Positions 42,956 through 54,600 are shown, counted from the stretch's first letter. The stretch: 64,000 nucleotides of DNA from Pseudomonas sp. DTU_2021_1001937_2_SI_NGA_ILE_001 (GCF_032463525.1 NZ_CP135971.1:868001-932000), one strand, 5' to 3'. Made by a program: numbers and translations. The notes: a model not told the origin generated them from the letters alone.

Positions 42956-43648
42956 ATGTTTTCCTGCAAACCACTCCTGGCAGCATGCTTGCTGCTCGGC
43001 GGTTGCAATGGAATGTCCACCGCGTTCGTCAAGGATCCCGATCAGAACCAAGCCTTTCTCGTCCACGCCGGCGGCCCGCTGTCGCTGGTGATGATGGGCA
43101 GCGCCGTGCAATGGAACGAAGACTACGCCGTCACGGTGAAGCACTTGCCGTACGTACCCGGTGCCGTGTTCCAGGGGCGTGGCGACGTGCAGTTCTTCCG
43201 CCACAAGGCCGCCCAGGCGCCGCTGTGGCGGCAGTACCGCCCCGGTGAGGAACTCACGGCGATCGGTTTCAACTCGATGTACATGCCCAGTACCGGGCGT
43301 GGTCAAGCGCTGGGCGCCATGGTGCGTCTGGATGCCAGCGATGGCGGGGTGCTGTATGCCACCCATAACGGCGCGACGGTCAAGGGCATGTCAGGTGGCC
43401 CGGTATTCGCCGACGATGGCCGTGCGGTAGGCATCAGCGTGGCCTATCTGGAGCGCAGCGACCTGGAAAGCCTCAAACGCGCCGACCTGCCACCCCAGGC
43501 CCAGGTGAGCATTTTCCTGCCCTATACGGAAATCAACCGTGAGTGGCAGCGTTTCCAGACTCAATTGCAGGCCGGCGGTCACCCAACCCCAGCGCCCGTC
43601 GGGCTCAGCGCCAGCCTGGCCGTGCAGGGCCTGCCAGTGAAGATGTAA
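42956..43648 (+). CDS. Trypsin-like serine protease lipoprotein
   Basis: 230 residues from ATG 42956 (an in-frame GTG at 42947 is also open). Signal peptide with lipobox LGGC, lipidated Cys17. The trypsin-fold triad is plausible: His63 in AVTVKHLP, Asp78 in RGDVQFFR, and Ser146 in GMSGGPVF, where the SGGP is the classic serine-protease loop. I do not know the subfamily. It should sit in the periplasm, attached to a membrane. It ends three bases from the convergent secretion-adaptor gene, with no terminator between. Confidence 0.75.
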   Translation: MFSCKPLLAACLLLGGCNGMSTAFVKDPDQNQAFLVHAGGPLSLVMMGSAVQWNEDYAVTVKHLPYVPGAVFQGRGDVQFFRHKAAQAPLWRQYRPGEELTAIGFNSMYMPSTGRGQALGAMVRLDASDGGVLYATHNGATVKGMSGGPVFADDGRAVGISVAYLERSDLESLKRADLPPQAQVSIFLPYTEINREWQRFQTQLQAGGHPTPAPVGLSASLAVQGLPVKM

Positions 43649-43651
43649 AGG

Positions 43652-44842
43652 CTAACGCTCGCGCAAGGCTTCCCCGGCACGATTCAGGGGCTTGAGCAGG
43701 TAGTCCAGCACGCTCTTCTCGCCCGTACGGATATCCACGGTGGCGACCATGCCCGGCACGATGGGAAAGGCCGTGCCGGCCTTGTTGTACAGCGCATCGT
43801 GTTCGGTGCGGATGTACACCCGGTAATAGAACACTTCCGGCTTGGCCTCGTCCTGCAGGGTGTCGGGCGAAATGCCCACCACCTTGCCGTTCAGGCTGCC
43901 GTACACCGAATAGTCATAGGCGGTGATCTTCACCTTGGCGGCCTGCTCGGGGTGGATAAAGGCGATGTCGCGGGGTGAAATCCGCGTCTCGATAAGCAGC
44001 TGTTCGTCCATCGGTACGATCTGCATCAGTTGTCCGTTGGGCGGAATCACCCCGCCGATGGTGCTCGTTTCGATGTCCTTGACGATGCCGCGCACGGGGG
44101 AACGCAGGGTCAGGCGTGACAGCGAGTCGGCTCGGCCACGCACCACTTCGGCCAGCGAGTCGGCCTCGGCGCTGGCCTTGGCCAGTTCCTGACGGGCCTG
44201 AACCATGTAATCCGAGCGCGTCTCGGTGGCCTTCAGCTCCAGCTCGGCGCGCTGGCGATTCAGGCGAATCACTTCCACCCGGCTGGAGGCACCGGCACGT
44301 GCCAGCTTCTCGGTGATCGCCAGCTCGTTGCGCACCAGGTCCAGCGAGCGCTGCAGCCCGGCCAAGGTATCTTCCAGCCCCTGACGGCGAGTCTGGTACA
44401 GCGCGGTTTCGGCACGGACCAGCTCGGGCGAGTCGTTCAAGGCTTCGGGAAAGCTGAGCGGCTGGCCACTGACCTCGGCCTGCAGGCGGCTGACGCTGGC
44501 CAGCGCAGCGCGGTACTTGGCTTCGCTTTCGCCGACGTTGGACTGGGTCTTGATCGGGTCGAGCTGCGCCAGCACGTCGCCGCGCTCGACCCGCGAACCT
44601 TCGCTGACCGTCATCCGGGTGATGATGCCGCCTTCCAGCGACTGGATGACCTGCTCTCGGGAGCTGGGCACTACCTTGCCTGTGCCGCTGGACACCTCCA
44701 CCACCTCGAACAGCGCCGCCCAGGCCAGGAAACCGGCCAGCATCAAGGCACAGACCCACACCACGCCACGCGCGCTGCGCAGGTCGGCGTCGTCGGCGCC
44801 GTCCAGGTACGACGAAGCCAGGTGGGGTAGGCTGCGGCTCAT
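43652..44842 (-). CDS. Type I secretion adaptor (HlyD/LapC-like membrane-fusion protein)
   Basis: 396 residues with one N-terminal transmembrane helix (VVWVCALMLAGFLAWAALFEVVEV), a lipoyl half (SSGTGKVVPSSREQVIQSLEGG), a long coiled coil (about 105-260) and the C-terminal HlyD beta-barrel end (PIVPGMVATVDIRTGEKSVLDYLLKPL). This is the periplasmic bridge of a type I secretion system. Its ATG overlaps the ABC transporter stop by four bases. Third gene of the secretion operon. It is encoded downstream of the giant adhesin on the same strand, so the adhesin is its likely cargo. Confidence 0.92.
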   Translation of the reverse strand: MSRSLPHLASSYLDGADDADLRSARGVVWVCALMLAGFLAWAALFEVVEVSSGTGKVVPSSREQVIQSLEGGIITRMTVSEGSRVERGDVLAQLDPIKTQSNVGESEAKYRAALASVSRLQAEVSGQPLSFPEALNDSPELVRAETALYQTRRQGLEDTLAGLQRSLDLVRNELAITEKLARAGASSRVEVIRLNRQRAELELKATETRSDYMVQARQELAKASAEADSLAEVVRGRADSLSRLTLRSPVRGIVKDIETSTIGGVIPPNGQLMQIVPMDEQLLIETRISPRDIAFIHPEQAAKVKITAYDYSVYGSLNGKVVGISPDTLQDEAKPEVFYYRVYIRTEHDALYNKAGTAFPIVPGMVATVDIRTGEKSVLDYLLKPLNRAGEALRER

Positions 44843-46998
44843 GATGGGTCTCCCGCGCCCTGGCGCAGCTGCGCCAGGGCGGTTTCACGTGGGGCATCGA
44901 TGACCACGCGCCCGTTGTCCAGCACGATGATGCGGCTCATGCGTTGCAGCACACTCAGGCGGTGGGTGGCCATGACCAGGGTGCGGCCATCGCTCCAGCG
45001 CAGCAGTTCGTCGAGCAGGCGCTTTTCCGTCACGTCGTCCAGCGCTGCCGTCGGTTCGTCGAGCAGCAGCACCTGCGGCTGGCGCAGCAGCAGGCGCGCC
45101 AGCAATAGGCTCTGGCGCTGGCCGCCGGACAGCCCCAGGCCGCCTTCCAGAATCAGGTGGTCCAGGCCTCGCGGCAGACGGCGGATGAATTCCAGCGCGC
45201 CACTGATCGACAGTGCCGCCAACAGCTCCTGGTCGCTGGCGCGTCCGGCACCGAGCATCAGGTTGTCGCGCAAGGTGCCATGGAACAACCGTGCGTGCTG
45301 TTGCAGCAGGCCTACGTCGCGGCGCAGGTCGGCCGGGTCGATATGGCCCAGGGCGATGCCGTCCAGGGTCATGTCGCCACGGGCCAGGTCCATGGTGCCG
45401 CCCAGGGCCTGCAACAGGGTCGACTTGCCGGCTCCGTTGCGGCCCAGCACGGCGATGTGTTCGCCGGGACGGATGCGCAGCTCGTCGATCAGCAGCGCCT
45501 CAGCGGCCTCCGGGCTGTAGCGCAGGGTCACGCCCTTGAAGTGGTAGTCGCCGCGAATGGCCGGCAGGTGCACACGCTGGCTGCCCTGCGGGTGATCCAC
45601 CGGCTGCTGCATCAGGTTGTTCAGGCCCTTGAGGGCGACCTTGGCCTGCTGCCAGCGGGTCAGCACCTGGTTAAGCTGCGCCATCGGCGCCATCATCCGC
45701 GAAGCCAGCATCGAGGCCGCGACCAGCGTACCGGTGGTGAGGTCACCCGCAATGACCATCGGCGCGCCGAACAGGATCACCACCGCGAACACGGCGCTCT
45801 GTACGGTCTGGGTCCAGGTCACCAGGCCGTTGGTCAGCGTACGCAGGCGCAGGCTGGTGTCTGCCGTGCTGGCGTTGTAGCGGTTCCACTGCTCTTGAAA
45901 GCGCAGCTCGGCCTGCAGCGCCTTGATGTCGTCCAGACCCTGGATGCTCTCTACCAGCATCGCGTTGCGCAGCGCCGATTCACGCATGTTGGCGTTGGCC
46001 AGGCGCGCCAGACGGCGCTGATAGAGCAGGCCGGGGGCGAGCATCAGCACCAGCGCCACCAGTGGAATCACCACCAGGGCGCCGCCGATCATCCAGAACA
46101 CCAGCAGGAACAGCAGAAAGAACGGCAGGTCGGCCAGCGCCGTGGCGGTGCTGGACGTGATCAGGTCGCGGACCTGTTCAAGCTCGCGCAATTGGGCGAT
46201 GAACGAGCCGGTGGACTTGGGCCGTACCGAATTGCGCAGGCGCAGCGCGTGGCCATAGACCAGATCGGAAACGCGCAAGTCGGCGCGCTTGCCCAGCAGG
46301 TCAGTGATGCGCAGGCGCATGATGCGCATCGTGAAGTCGAAGAGCACCGCCAGCAGCACGCCGCCGAACAGCACGTACAGAGTCGGCAGCGACTCGGCCG
46401 GGATCACCCGATCGTAGACCTGCATGGAGAACAGCACGCCGGCCATGGCCAACAGGTTGGCCACCAGCGACGCCAGCATCACATGGCCGTAGGGGCGCAG
46501 GTCACGCAGGACGATGCGCCGGAACCAATGTTCGTCATACGGCTGCACGTAGTCGTCGGTGCGCACGTCGGACAAGGGCCGGGCCGGGCGCAGGATTGCC
46601 AGGCGTATGACTCTTGCCTGCAGCTCGGCCAGGGGAATGCGTTGCTGCAGACCCTGGTCGCCCGCCAGCGCCACCCCGGCCTGTTGATCGTCCAGGCTTT
46701 GCAGCACACCGACCTGGCCGTCGTCCAGTTCGATCACCACCGGAGTGCGCCAGCGACTCAACCCGGCGCTGCCCGGGCTTTCGAACTTGATGGTCAGGCC
46801 AGCCTGGCGGGCCATCTGCCGCACCAGATCGTCGATATCGCGCTCCGGTGCCTGGCCGGCCAGGCGCACACTGTGTTCAGAGACGTCCATGCGGTAATGG
46901 CGGGCAACCAACAGAATGGCCTCCAGCCACTGGCCGTAGTCCGCTGGTACGTCGCGCCGCCCGGCTCCGGGCGGCGGCGGAATCACGGCATCGTTCAT
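44839..46998 (-). CDS. Type I secretion ABC transporter (LapB-like) with inactive C39-like domain
   Basis: 719-residue exporter: an N-terminal C39-peptidase-like domain (about 15-140), an ABC membrane domain of about six helices (170-440), and an ATPase domain. Walker A is GRNGAGKSTLLQALGG, the signature LSGGQRQSLLLARLL and Walker B QVLLLDEPTAALDD. The peptidase-like domain lacks the catalytic Cys (segment YGQWLEAILLVARHY), so it is a docking domain (CLD) as in RTX exporters. It pumps the unfolded adhesin out through the adaptor and the TolC-like channel. Confidence 0.92.
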   Translation of the reverse strand: MNDAVIPPPPGAGRRDVPADYGQWLEAILLVARHYRMDVSEHSVRLAGQAPERDIDDLVRQMARQAGLTIKFESPGSAGLSRWRTPVVIELDDGQVGVLQSLDDQQAGVALAGDQGLQQRIPLAELQARVIRLAILRPARPLSDVRTDDYVQPYDEHWFRRIVLRDLRPYGHVMLASLVANLLAMAGVLFSMQVYDRVIPAESLPTLYVLFGGVLLAVLFDFTMRIMRLRITDLLGKRADLRVSDLVYGHALRLRNSVRPKSTGSFIAQLRELEQVRDLITSSTATALADLPFFLLFLLVFWMIGGALVVIPLVALVLMLAPGLLYQRRLARLANANMRESALRNAMLVESIQGLDDIKALQAELRFQEQWNRYNASTADTSLRLRTLTNGLVTWTQTVQSAVFAVVILFGAPMVIAGDLTTGTLVAASMLASRMMAPMAQLNQVLTRWQQAKVALKGLNNLMQQPVDHPQGSQRVHLPAIRGDYHFKGVTLRYSPEAAEALLIDELRIRPGEHIAVLGRNGAGKSTLLQALGGTMDLARGDMTLDGIALGHIDPADLRRDVGLLQQHARLFHGTLRDNLMLGAGRASDQELLAALSISGALEFIRRLPRGLDHLILEGGLGLSGGQRQSLLLARLLLRQPQVLLLDEPTAALDDVTEKRLLDELLRWSDGRTLVMATHRLSVLQRMSRIIVLDNGRVVIDAPRETALAQLRQGAGDPS

Positions 46999-48434
46999 GG
47001 CAGTACCCTCACGCCTTGTACGTCGCGCTCCTGCAGGCCGAAGACCTGACGCAGGCTGCCGCTGTTGTACAGGCAGTCGATCTGCAGGCGCTGCAGGTCG
47101 GCGCGGGTGCCGGCCAGCTCGAAGCGCGACTGGTGGATTTCCTGCTCGGCGTTGAGCAGGTCGAGCAACGGTCGGGTGCCGAGGTCGAGGTATTGCCGGC
47201 CATAGAGTTCGCGGGCCTCACTGATGCTTTGCTGGCGCTGCTGCAGGGCGCGCTGGCGCAGGTCCAGGCTGCCGGTCTGCACCCGTGACTCGGCCAGCGC
47301 CTGGGTGGCTTGCAGCTGTGCGCTGTGCTCGGCGGCATCGGCGGCGCTCAATGCATGGCCGGCAGCGCGGCTGCGGGCGCGGATGGCGCCGCCCTGGTAG
47401 ATCGGCACCTCCAGGTTCAGATAGATGCCGGCCTGGGTGCGATCCATGGCGGGGTTGTTGCCGTTGTAGCTGCTGTCCAGGTAGTGGTTGACGGTGGGCT
47501 CCAGTGACAGCGTGGGCCAGGCCTCGGCACGCGCCACGGCCAGTTCGGCCTGGGCTTCGCTGCGCTGTGCCAGGGCCACCAGCACCGCCGGCAATGGCTG
47601 CCCGCTGTCGGCCGGGTGCTCGCAGGCGCGGCTGGCAGTGGCCGGGAATTGCTCTGCCACGTCTGGAGTGCTGGCCACGCCCATCAAGTGCGCCAGCGCG
47701 GCCTGCCAGCGAGCGTACTGAGCCTTGTAATCCTGCAGGGTGGCCACTGCGCCTTCGGCGCGTGACTGGGCCTGGATCAGGTCCGAGCGGGTGCTGGCGC
47801 CTAGTTCGCTGCGCTGGCGGGCCAGTTCGACGATGCTGCCCACGCCCTGGATCTGCTGGCGGGCGATGTCCATCAGGTGGCGGTAGCGCTGTACCTCGAT
47901 CCAGGCTTGGGCGGTGTCGCGGGCGACCTGGTCGATGGCCAGCAGAATCTGCGCCTGGCTGCGCGCGGCCCGTGCCTTGGACGCCGCCACGCGGTTGTCG
48001 ACCTTGCCGAAGTCATAAAGCATCTGCTTGACCGACAGGCTCAGCGCACGGGTGCTGCGATCGCCGCCGTAGCCGGTCTCGAAACCGTTACGGATGCCGC
48101 CGGTGACTTGCGGGTAATAGCCGGCCTCGGCCACCTGAATGCCTTCACCCTGTTGTTGCAGCACGGCCACCGCCTCGGCGATGGCCGGGTGCCAACTGAC
48201 CGCCTGCTGCACGGCCTGCTCAAGGCCCAGGCGTGTGGCGCTGACGTTCTGTCCGGCCGGGCGCATGGGCGTGCCGGCCTGCTGGGTCTGGCGCAACTGG
48301 CCAGGGCTGATGTCGAGCAGATTGGCGTCCTTCGGCGGTTCCTGGCCGCAGGCCGCCTGGTTGAACAGCAGCACCGCCGTCGCCAGCCAGGCGACGGAGG
48401 CGAGCCGGATGACACAGGCATCGGCTGATTTCAC
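46995..48434 (-). CDS. Type I secretion outer-membrane channel (TolC/LapE-like)
   Basis: 479-residue outer-membrane efflux protein starting with GTG 48434 (AAGGGA five bases before). A signal peptide is present (VAWLATAVLLFNQAACG). Two OEP repeats: one beginning LGLEQAVQQAVSWHPAIAEAVAVL and one around VALAQRSEAQAELAVARAEAWPTL, with the alpha-barrel segments EVPIYQGGAIRARSRAAG and TRPLLDLLNAEQEIHQSRFEL. It overlaps the ABC gene by four bases. In P. putida the lapF locus carries a matching three-gene set; the names lapHIJ are from memory and not assigned here. Confidence 0.92.
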   Translation of the reverse strand: MKSADACVIRLASVAWLATAVLLFNQAACGQEPPKDANLLDISPGQLRQTQQAGTPMRPAGQNVSATRLGLEQAVQQAVSWHPAIAEAVAVLQQQGEGIQVAEAGYYPQVTGGIRNGFETGYGGDRSTRALSLSVKQMLYDFGKVDNRVAASKARAARSQAQILLAIDQVARDTAQAWIEVQRYRHLMDIARQQIQGVGSIVELARQRSELGASTRSDLIQAQSRAEGAVATLQDYKAQYARWQAALAHLMGVASTPDVAEQFPATASRACEHPADSGQPLPAVLVALAQRSEAQAELAVARAEAWPTLSLEPTVNHYLDSSYNGNNPAMDRTQAGIYLNLEVPIYQGGAIRARSRAAGHALSAADAAEHSAQLQATQALAESRVQTGSLDLRQRALQQRQQSISEARELYGRQYLDLGTRPLLDLLNAEQEIHQSRFELAGTRADLQRLQIDCLYNSGSLRQVFGLQERDVQGVRVLP

Positions 48435-48504
48435 AGACTTCCCTTACTGTTGTGGCGTCTTCCTGGTTAAAGCCGATAGCGTTCCGTTAGGCGTCATGGG
48501 GCTC

Positions 48505-48578
48505 GGTAGGAGCGGCTTTAGCCGCGAAAGCCCCAGGAAACTCACTGCGGCCGCATCGCGGCTGAAGCCGCTCCTACC
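48505..48578. repeat. REPIN-like inverted pair between adhesin and secretion genes
   Basis: Two facing REP arms (GGTAGGAGCGGCTTTAGCCG at 48505 and its near reverse complement ending at 48578) with the internal CCAGGAAACTCACTG, the reverse of a motif seen in the REPINs near 12.2 and 62.5 kb. It lies in the 189-base gap after the adhesin stop and may also terminate that transcript. Confidence 0.75.
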
Positions 48579-48623
48579 CGGCCTAACCGAACAGTATTGG
48601 GGTCAAACCCAATTGCTGGCCCT

Positions 48624-51600
48624 TCAAACCACTTGTATGCCGGCTTGTACCCACAGGTGCCGGGTCGGATCCTCTTCGGGGGTGTACTGGATGAATTGAA
48701 GACCATCGGCCAGCTGTGTGCCATCACTCAGCCAACGGCCCTCGATCAACACGCTGTCCTGCTCGCCGCCCTTGATCAGCAGCGTGCTCTGGCCAGGTTC
48801 GGTTACGGCCACCAGGTCGGCCAGGCCCAGCGTCAATTGCACGCTGCTGGCGTCATTGAGGTCGATCACCTCGATATTGCTCAAGCGGCCTTGCAGCAGG
48901 CTGAGGTCGATGGCCGCATCGCCGCCGGCCCATAGCAGGGTGTCGGTGCCGCTGCCGCCATCGACCCGCGCGAAATCCAGGTCGCTGACGATCAGGGTGT
49001 CGTCACCGGCACCGCCCAGCAGGGTCACTGCACCGCCTTGCGAGCCGTCCAATACGTCGGCCTCATCAGTGCCACTGAGCACTTCTGCGCCGCCGGCCAG
49101 CGCCAGGTTGCCGTCGTCGTCCGCATTGGCCAAGGCCATACGGGCACTGGCGCTACCTTGCGCGTTGAGGGCGACGGTCAGGGTCGCGGTGTCGCTGCTG
49201 CCGTTGGGATGGGTGAGTTGGTAGGTAAAGGTGTCGCTGTTGCCCACCACGGCGCTGCCCAGCCCGGGCTTGAGGGTGTAGATGTAGCTGCCGTCGGCCT
49301 TGACCAGCAGGGTGCCGTAGGTGCCGGTCAGCAGGGTGCCGTTGTAGCCAGGCGTCGTGAAGGTGTTGGCGGCGGTCATCACGCTGAGCACCGTCAACGC
49401 CGACCCCAGGGTGTCCGCGGCTCCGCCACTGGTGTCGGTGAGCAGGTTGCCGGACACCGGGGTATAGCCGGTGACCACCTGCTGATTGGTGTAGGTGGCG
49501 GTGTTGACCAGGCTGACCGTCACGGTATTGAGCAGGCTGACACCGGTGACCCGCAGGTTGACCCGGTAGGTGCCGGCGGTCTGGTCGTCGATGCTCAACC
49601 CGTACTGGCCGTTGCCAAGGTTCAGCAGGGTGGCACCGGAAACGCTTTTCACCAGAACGTACTGGTTGCTGGCGTTGAGCTTGTACAGCTCGACGGTGGT
49701 GTTACCCAGCAAACTCAGCAGGTTGCTGGCACTGAGCAGCACCTTCAGGTCGCTGACGGTGTTGTTGGCCACGCTGAAGGTGTAGGCGCCATTGATCGCG
49801 CTCAGTAGCGTGGAAGCCGAGCCCAGAGTCGACGTCTCGGTGGTCACCAGGTTGCCGAGGCTGATGCGTGTCGCGGCGCTGTCGTTCACCGCATCGAGCA
49901 GCAGTGCCGGAGCAGCCAGGTTGGTATCGCTCCACACCTCGGCGGCCTGCGGGCTGTCGATGCGTACATAGAGCACCGCCGGATCGCTCAGGCCATTGGG
50001 ATGCACCAGCTGGTAGTTGAACACGTCGACCTTGCCAACGCTGCTGGCCGCACCGCTGGGCCGGTAGCTGTAGTTGCCCTGCGCGTCGATGGTCAGGGCA
50101 CCGTACAGGCCCTGCACCACGGTGCCGCTGCCAGCACTGACATAGCCCGCATTGCCATTCTGGATACGCACCACGGCGGCGTTGTCGGGGCCGGTGATAT
50201 CGACACTGCCGGTCGGACCAGGATCGGTCACCACGTTGCCGGTGATGGCCGCCCCGGCACTGCCGGTGAACTGGGTCAGGCTGTTGATATCCAGCTGCAG
50301 GTTGCTGTTGATCGTGGTCGCCACGCTGAGGCTATTGGTGGCCAGGGTCAGCCGGTACTCACCGGCCAGCAACGTCCCGGCCCTGACCTGCACCCCGGAA
50401 CCCGCCAGCACGCTGAGGTTGAGCAGGCCGCCGTTGCCGGCGTTGCCGAGGGTGACCCAGGCGCCGCTGGCGTCCTTGACCTGCAGGGTGAAGGTGGCCT
50501 GCGTGCCCAGCGACAGCAGGCCGCCATCGAGCAGGGTCAGGGTCGGGGTGGCGGTGGTGCCATTGGCCACGGTGAAGTTCACCGTGTGGTTGAGGCCCAC
50601 CCCCAGCAGCACCGGAATGCTCTCGGTGCTGTTGGTGCGGGTAGTCACCGCCGCCAGATTGACGGTGGCGGTGGCCAGGTTGTCGTTGGCCACCACCGGG
50701 CGGTCGGCGTCGATGTCCGGGGCGGTGAGGGTGACCACCGGCGACAGGTTACCGGCCCGGTCGGCCACGCTGATGCTCAGCACTTCGCCGTTGATCTGCG
50801 CGGCGTTGAGGTTGACGCTGAATCCGCCGCCTACGCCCACGGTGGCGGTGCCCAGCGTGGTGCCGGTGGCGCTCTTGACCGTGACCGTGGCGCCGACCTC
50901 GGCGTTGCCGCTCAGGGTCAGGCCGTCGGCCGAGAGTTGCAGGCCGCTGGCAGCGGCTGGCGGCGTCAGGTCCGGTGTAGTGAGCGGCAGCGCCGTGGAG
51001 ACGTTACCGGCCAGGTCCACCTGGGTGACCTGCAAAGCCTGGCCACTGACCTGGGCCGGGCTGAGTACCACCGACCAACTGCCATTCAAGGCCACTTGCG
51101 CGGTGCCGAGCTGGGTGCCGCTGGCATCACGTACCACGATACGGTCACCGGCGATGCCGGTGCCGGTGACCAGCGTACCGGTGGCATTGATCTGCACCGT
51201 GGCCGGTGCGACAGGCGGGGTGGTGTCGGGCGCGGTCACGCTGGCGATGGGTGAAAGATTGGCGCGGGCATCGCTGAGCTGCACGGTCAGCAGTTGGCCG
51301 TCGTTCTGCGCCGGGGACAGGCTGACGCTGAACTGGCCGTCGGCACCGACCACGCCCGTACCCAGCACTTGGTTGGCAGTGCCACGCACCGTGACGCTGG
51401 CGCCGACTTCACCGCGCCCGCTCAGGCTGGTACCCGCGCCAGACACGCTCAGCGCAGTGGCAATGGCCGGTGGCGTGATATCGGGCGCATTGACCGTCGC
51501 CACGACAGAGACGTTGCCGGCCGGGTCGGTCTGGCTGACCCGCAGGCTTTCGAAGTTCAGCTGGGCGCTGGACAGCAACACACTGAAGCTGCCGTCGCTG

Positions 51601-54600
51601 GCCACCAGTGCGTTACCCAGCGGCGCGCCACTGGCGCTGGTGACGAACACCCGTGCGCCGGGCTCGCCATTGCCGGTCAGTTGCAGCCCGGCGGCATTCA
51701 CCGCCAGGTTGGTCGGAGCCAGCGGCGCGGTGGTATCGGCCGCCACGAGCGTGGCTGGCAGCGAGGTGTTCGAGGCCGCGTCGGTCAGGGTCACGGTGAG
51801 CGTCTGGCCATTGGTCTGCGCACTGTTGAGGTTGATGCTGAAGGTCCCGCCGGCGCCTACCGTGCCGGTGCCCAGCTCGACACCGCTGGCGTTGACCACG
51901 CGCACGCTGGCCCCGGCTTCACCGATGCCGCTCAACAGGGTGCCCGTAGCGTTGAGCTGCAGGCTGGCAGCTGCCAGCGGTGCGGTCAGATCCGGCGCCT
52001 GAAGGGGTTGTACCGGGGACAGGTTGCCAGCCGCGTCGGCTTGCACGGCGCTGAGCAACTGGCCGTTGAGCTGCGGGCTGCTCAGGGTCACGCTGAAGGT
52101 GCCGCTGGCACTGACCGTAGCGCTGCCCAGCTCGGTGCCGAGGGCATTGCTGATCGTGACCTTGGCACCGGCCTCGCCGGTACCGGTAACCCGCGTGCCG
52201 CCAGGTTCCAGTTGCAGGTTGGCCAGCGGTGCGGGCGGGGTGCTGTCGCCAGCGGTGAGCAGGGCAGGGATCGACTCCCCGGCACTGGCGGTGCTGGCGG
52301 ACACCGACAGCAACTGGCCGTTGGTCTGCGCAGGTTGCAGGCTGACGCTGAAGGTTCCGTCGGGTTGCGTGGTAGCGCTGCCCAGCGAGGTGCCATCCTG
52401 GGCGCGCACCGTGACGGTGGTGCCAACGCTGGCCTGGCCGCTCAAGAGCGTGCCTTCGGCATTGAGCACCAGGTTCAGCGGCGCGAAAGGCGGCAGCACA
52501 GTGGGCGCCGCAAAGCTGGTGAGCGACGAGTCGTTGCCGGCGGCGTCGGTCTGGATCACGCGCAGGGCTTCGCCTTGCACCACGGCCCCGGTGAAGGTGA
52601 GGGTGAAGGTGCCATTCGCGGCCACCAGGCTTTCGCCCAGTCCAGTGCCATCGGCGCGGGTAACGCGCACCGTGGCCCCGGCCTCACCCAGACCCGACAC
52701 CTGGCTCAGGTCGTCGCTGAAGGCCAGGCTGCTGGCCAGAATGGCGTCCGGTGGCGTGGTGTCCAAGGCGGGGATGCTGGCCACGGGCGAGACATTGCCG
52801 GCAGCGTCGGTGGCCACCACGCTCAGCAAGGCACCGGTGTTCTGTGGCGGTTTCAGGGTGATGCTGAATGTGCCATCGGTGGCCGTCCCGCTGCCCAGCA
52901 AAGTCCCGTCCTGGGCACGCACGGTAACGGTGCTGCCCACCTCGGCAGTGCCTTGCAACAGCGACTCGACGGTCATGGGCGTGAGCGTTGGCGCGACGGG
53001 CGGTGTCAGGTCCGGGGCGCTCAGGGTCACCGCACTCGATGGGTTATTGGACTGATCGGTCTGGATGACGCTGAGCACCTCGCCATTCAATTGCGGGCTG
53101 TTCAACGGCACCTGGAAGCTGCCATCGGCGGCGACCTCGACGCTGCCCAGCACAGTGCCGCCGACGCTGACCCGCACCGACGCGCCGGCTTCGCCGCGGC
53201 CGCTGAGGGTCAAGCCGTCGGCACTCAACAACAACGCGGTGACCGGTGCTGGCGGTGTCACGTCCAGCGCCTGCAGCGGCGCATCGGCCGAGGTCACGCC
53301 CGCGCCGCTGATCTGCCGGACCTGCAGCAGCTCGCCATTGAGCTGCGCTTCAGTGAGCGTAAGGCTGAAAGCACCGCCGCCGCCGACCGTGACAGTTCCG
53401 AGCAGGCCGTCGTCGGGGCCGTAGACTTGCACCGTGGCTCCGGGCAGGCCGGTGCCGGTCAGGGTCAGGCCGTCGCCGTCCAACGCCAGGTCGGTTGGCG
53501 CCGCTGGCACACTGAGGTCTGGCACTTGCAAGGCGGTGGCGCTGGACTGGTTGCCGGCGGCATCGCGCTGCACCACGGTCAGGGCCTGGCCCTGCAGGGT
53601 CAGAGTGCCGAGGTCGAGACTGAAGCGCCCGTCCGCGCCCACCGGCGCGCTGCCGACCCGTGTGCTGCCATCGAACACCTCGACCGTGGCATTGGGCTCG
53701 CCATTGCCCACCAGCAACTGCCCGGCGACATCGAACTGCAGGTCGCTCACTGCCGCCGGGGGCAGCAGGTCCGGCGTGGTGAAGGGGGCTGGCACGGACA
53801 TGTTCTGCGCGGCATCCATGAGAATCACCTGCAGAACCCCGCCATCGGCGCTGCCAGGGGCCAGGCTGACACTGAAACGTCCATCGGCTCCGACCGTCGC
53901 GTTGCCTGCCGAGGTGCCGTCGGCACGCAGCACCATGACGTCGGCGTTCACTTCACCGCGGCCGCTGAGCTGCGTCCCGGCCGCATTCAGGGCCAACTCC
54001 TGGGCGGCGGCCGGAGGGGTCAGGTCCGGGGCGGTGAGGGTGCTGACCGGGCCAGGGTTGCCAGCAGCATCGACCTGGTTGACGCGCAACACCTGCAGGT
54101 CGATCTGTGCAGGTTGCAGGGTGACGCTGTAGCTGCCGTCGGCCAGGACCACGGCGCTGCCCAGCAGCACGCCGTTGGTGTTGGTCACCCGTACCGTGGC
54201 GCCGGGTTCGCCGCTGCCGGTCACCAGGGTGCCGAGCGGGTTGATGACAGGGTCTTGCAGCGCCACCGGAGGCGTGGTGTCCGGTGCGGTGAGGCTCACG
54301 GCCGGCGACAGATTACCGGCCCGGTCGCTCTGGGTGAGGCTCAGCAATTGCGCGTTGGTCTGCGCGCTGTCGAGGGTCACACTGAACGCACCGTTGTCGG
54401 CCACCGTGGTGGTACCCAGCTCACTGCCATCGGCCGCGCGTACTACCACGGTGGCGCCGCGCTCGCCCCGACCGACGATGGTCAGGCCGTCGATGGAAAT
54501 CTCCAGGTTGCTGAGGGGCAGGGGTGGGGTGGTGTCCATCGGCGTCAGGGTGGCCGGTAACGAGACATTGCCAGCCGCGTCGGTAAGGGTCACCGCCAGC

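Noticed and set aside
41437..43032. A 531-codon minus-strand frame opposite the MocR gene
   Set aside because: Opposite-frame shadow; the plus-strand frame has clear GntR and aminotransferase motifs, the minus frame has none.
51294..54560. Long plus-strand open frames (up to about 1090 codons) opposite the adhesin gene
   Set aside because: They mirror the repeat structure of the adhesin in antisense and show no independent motif or start signal.
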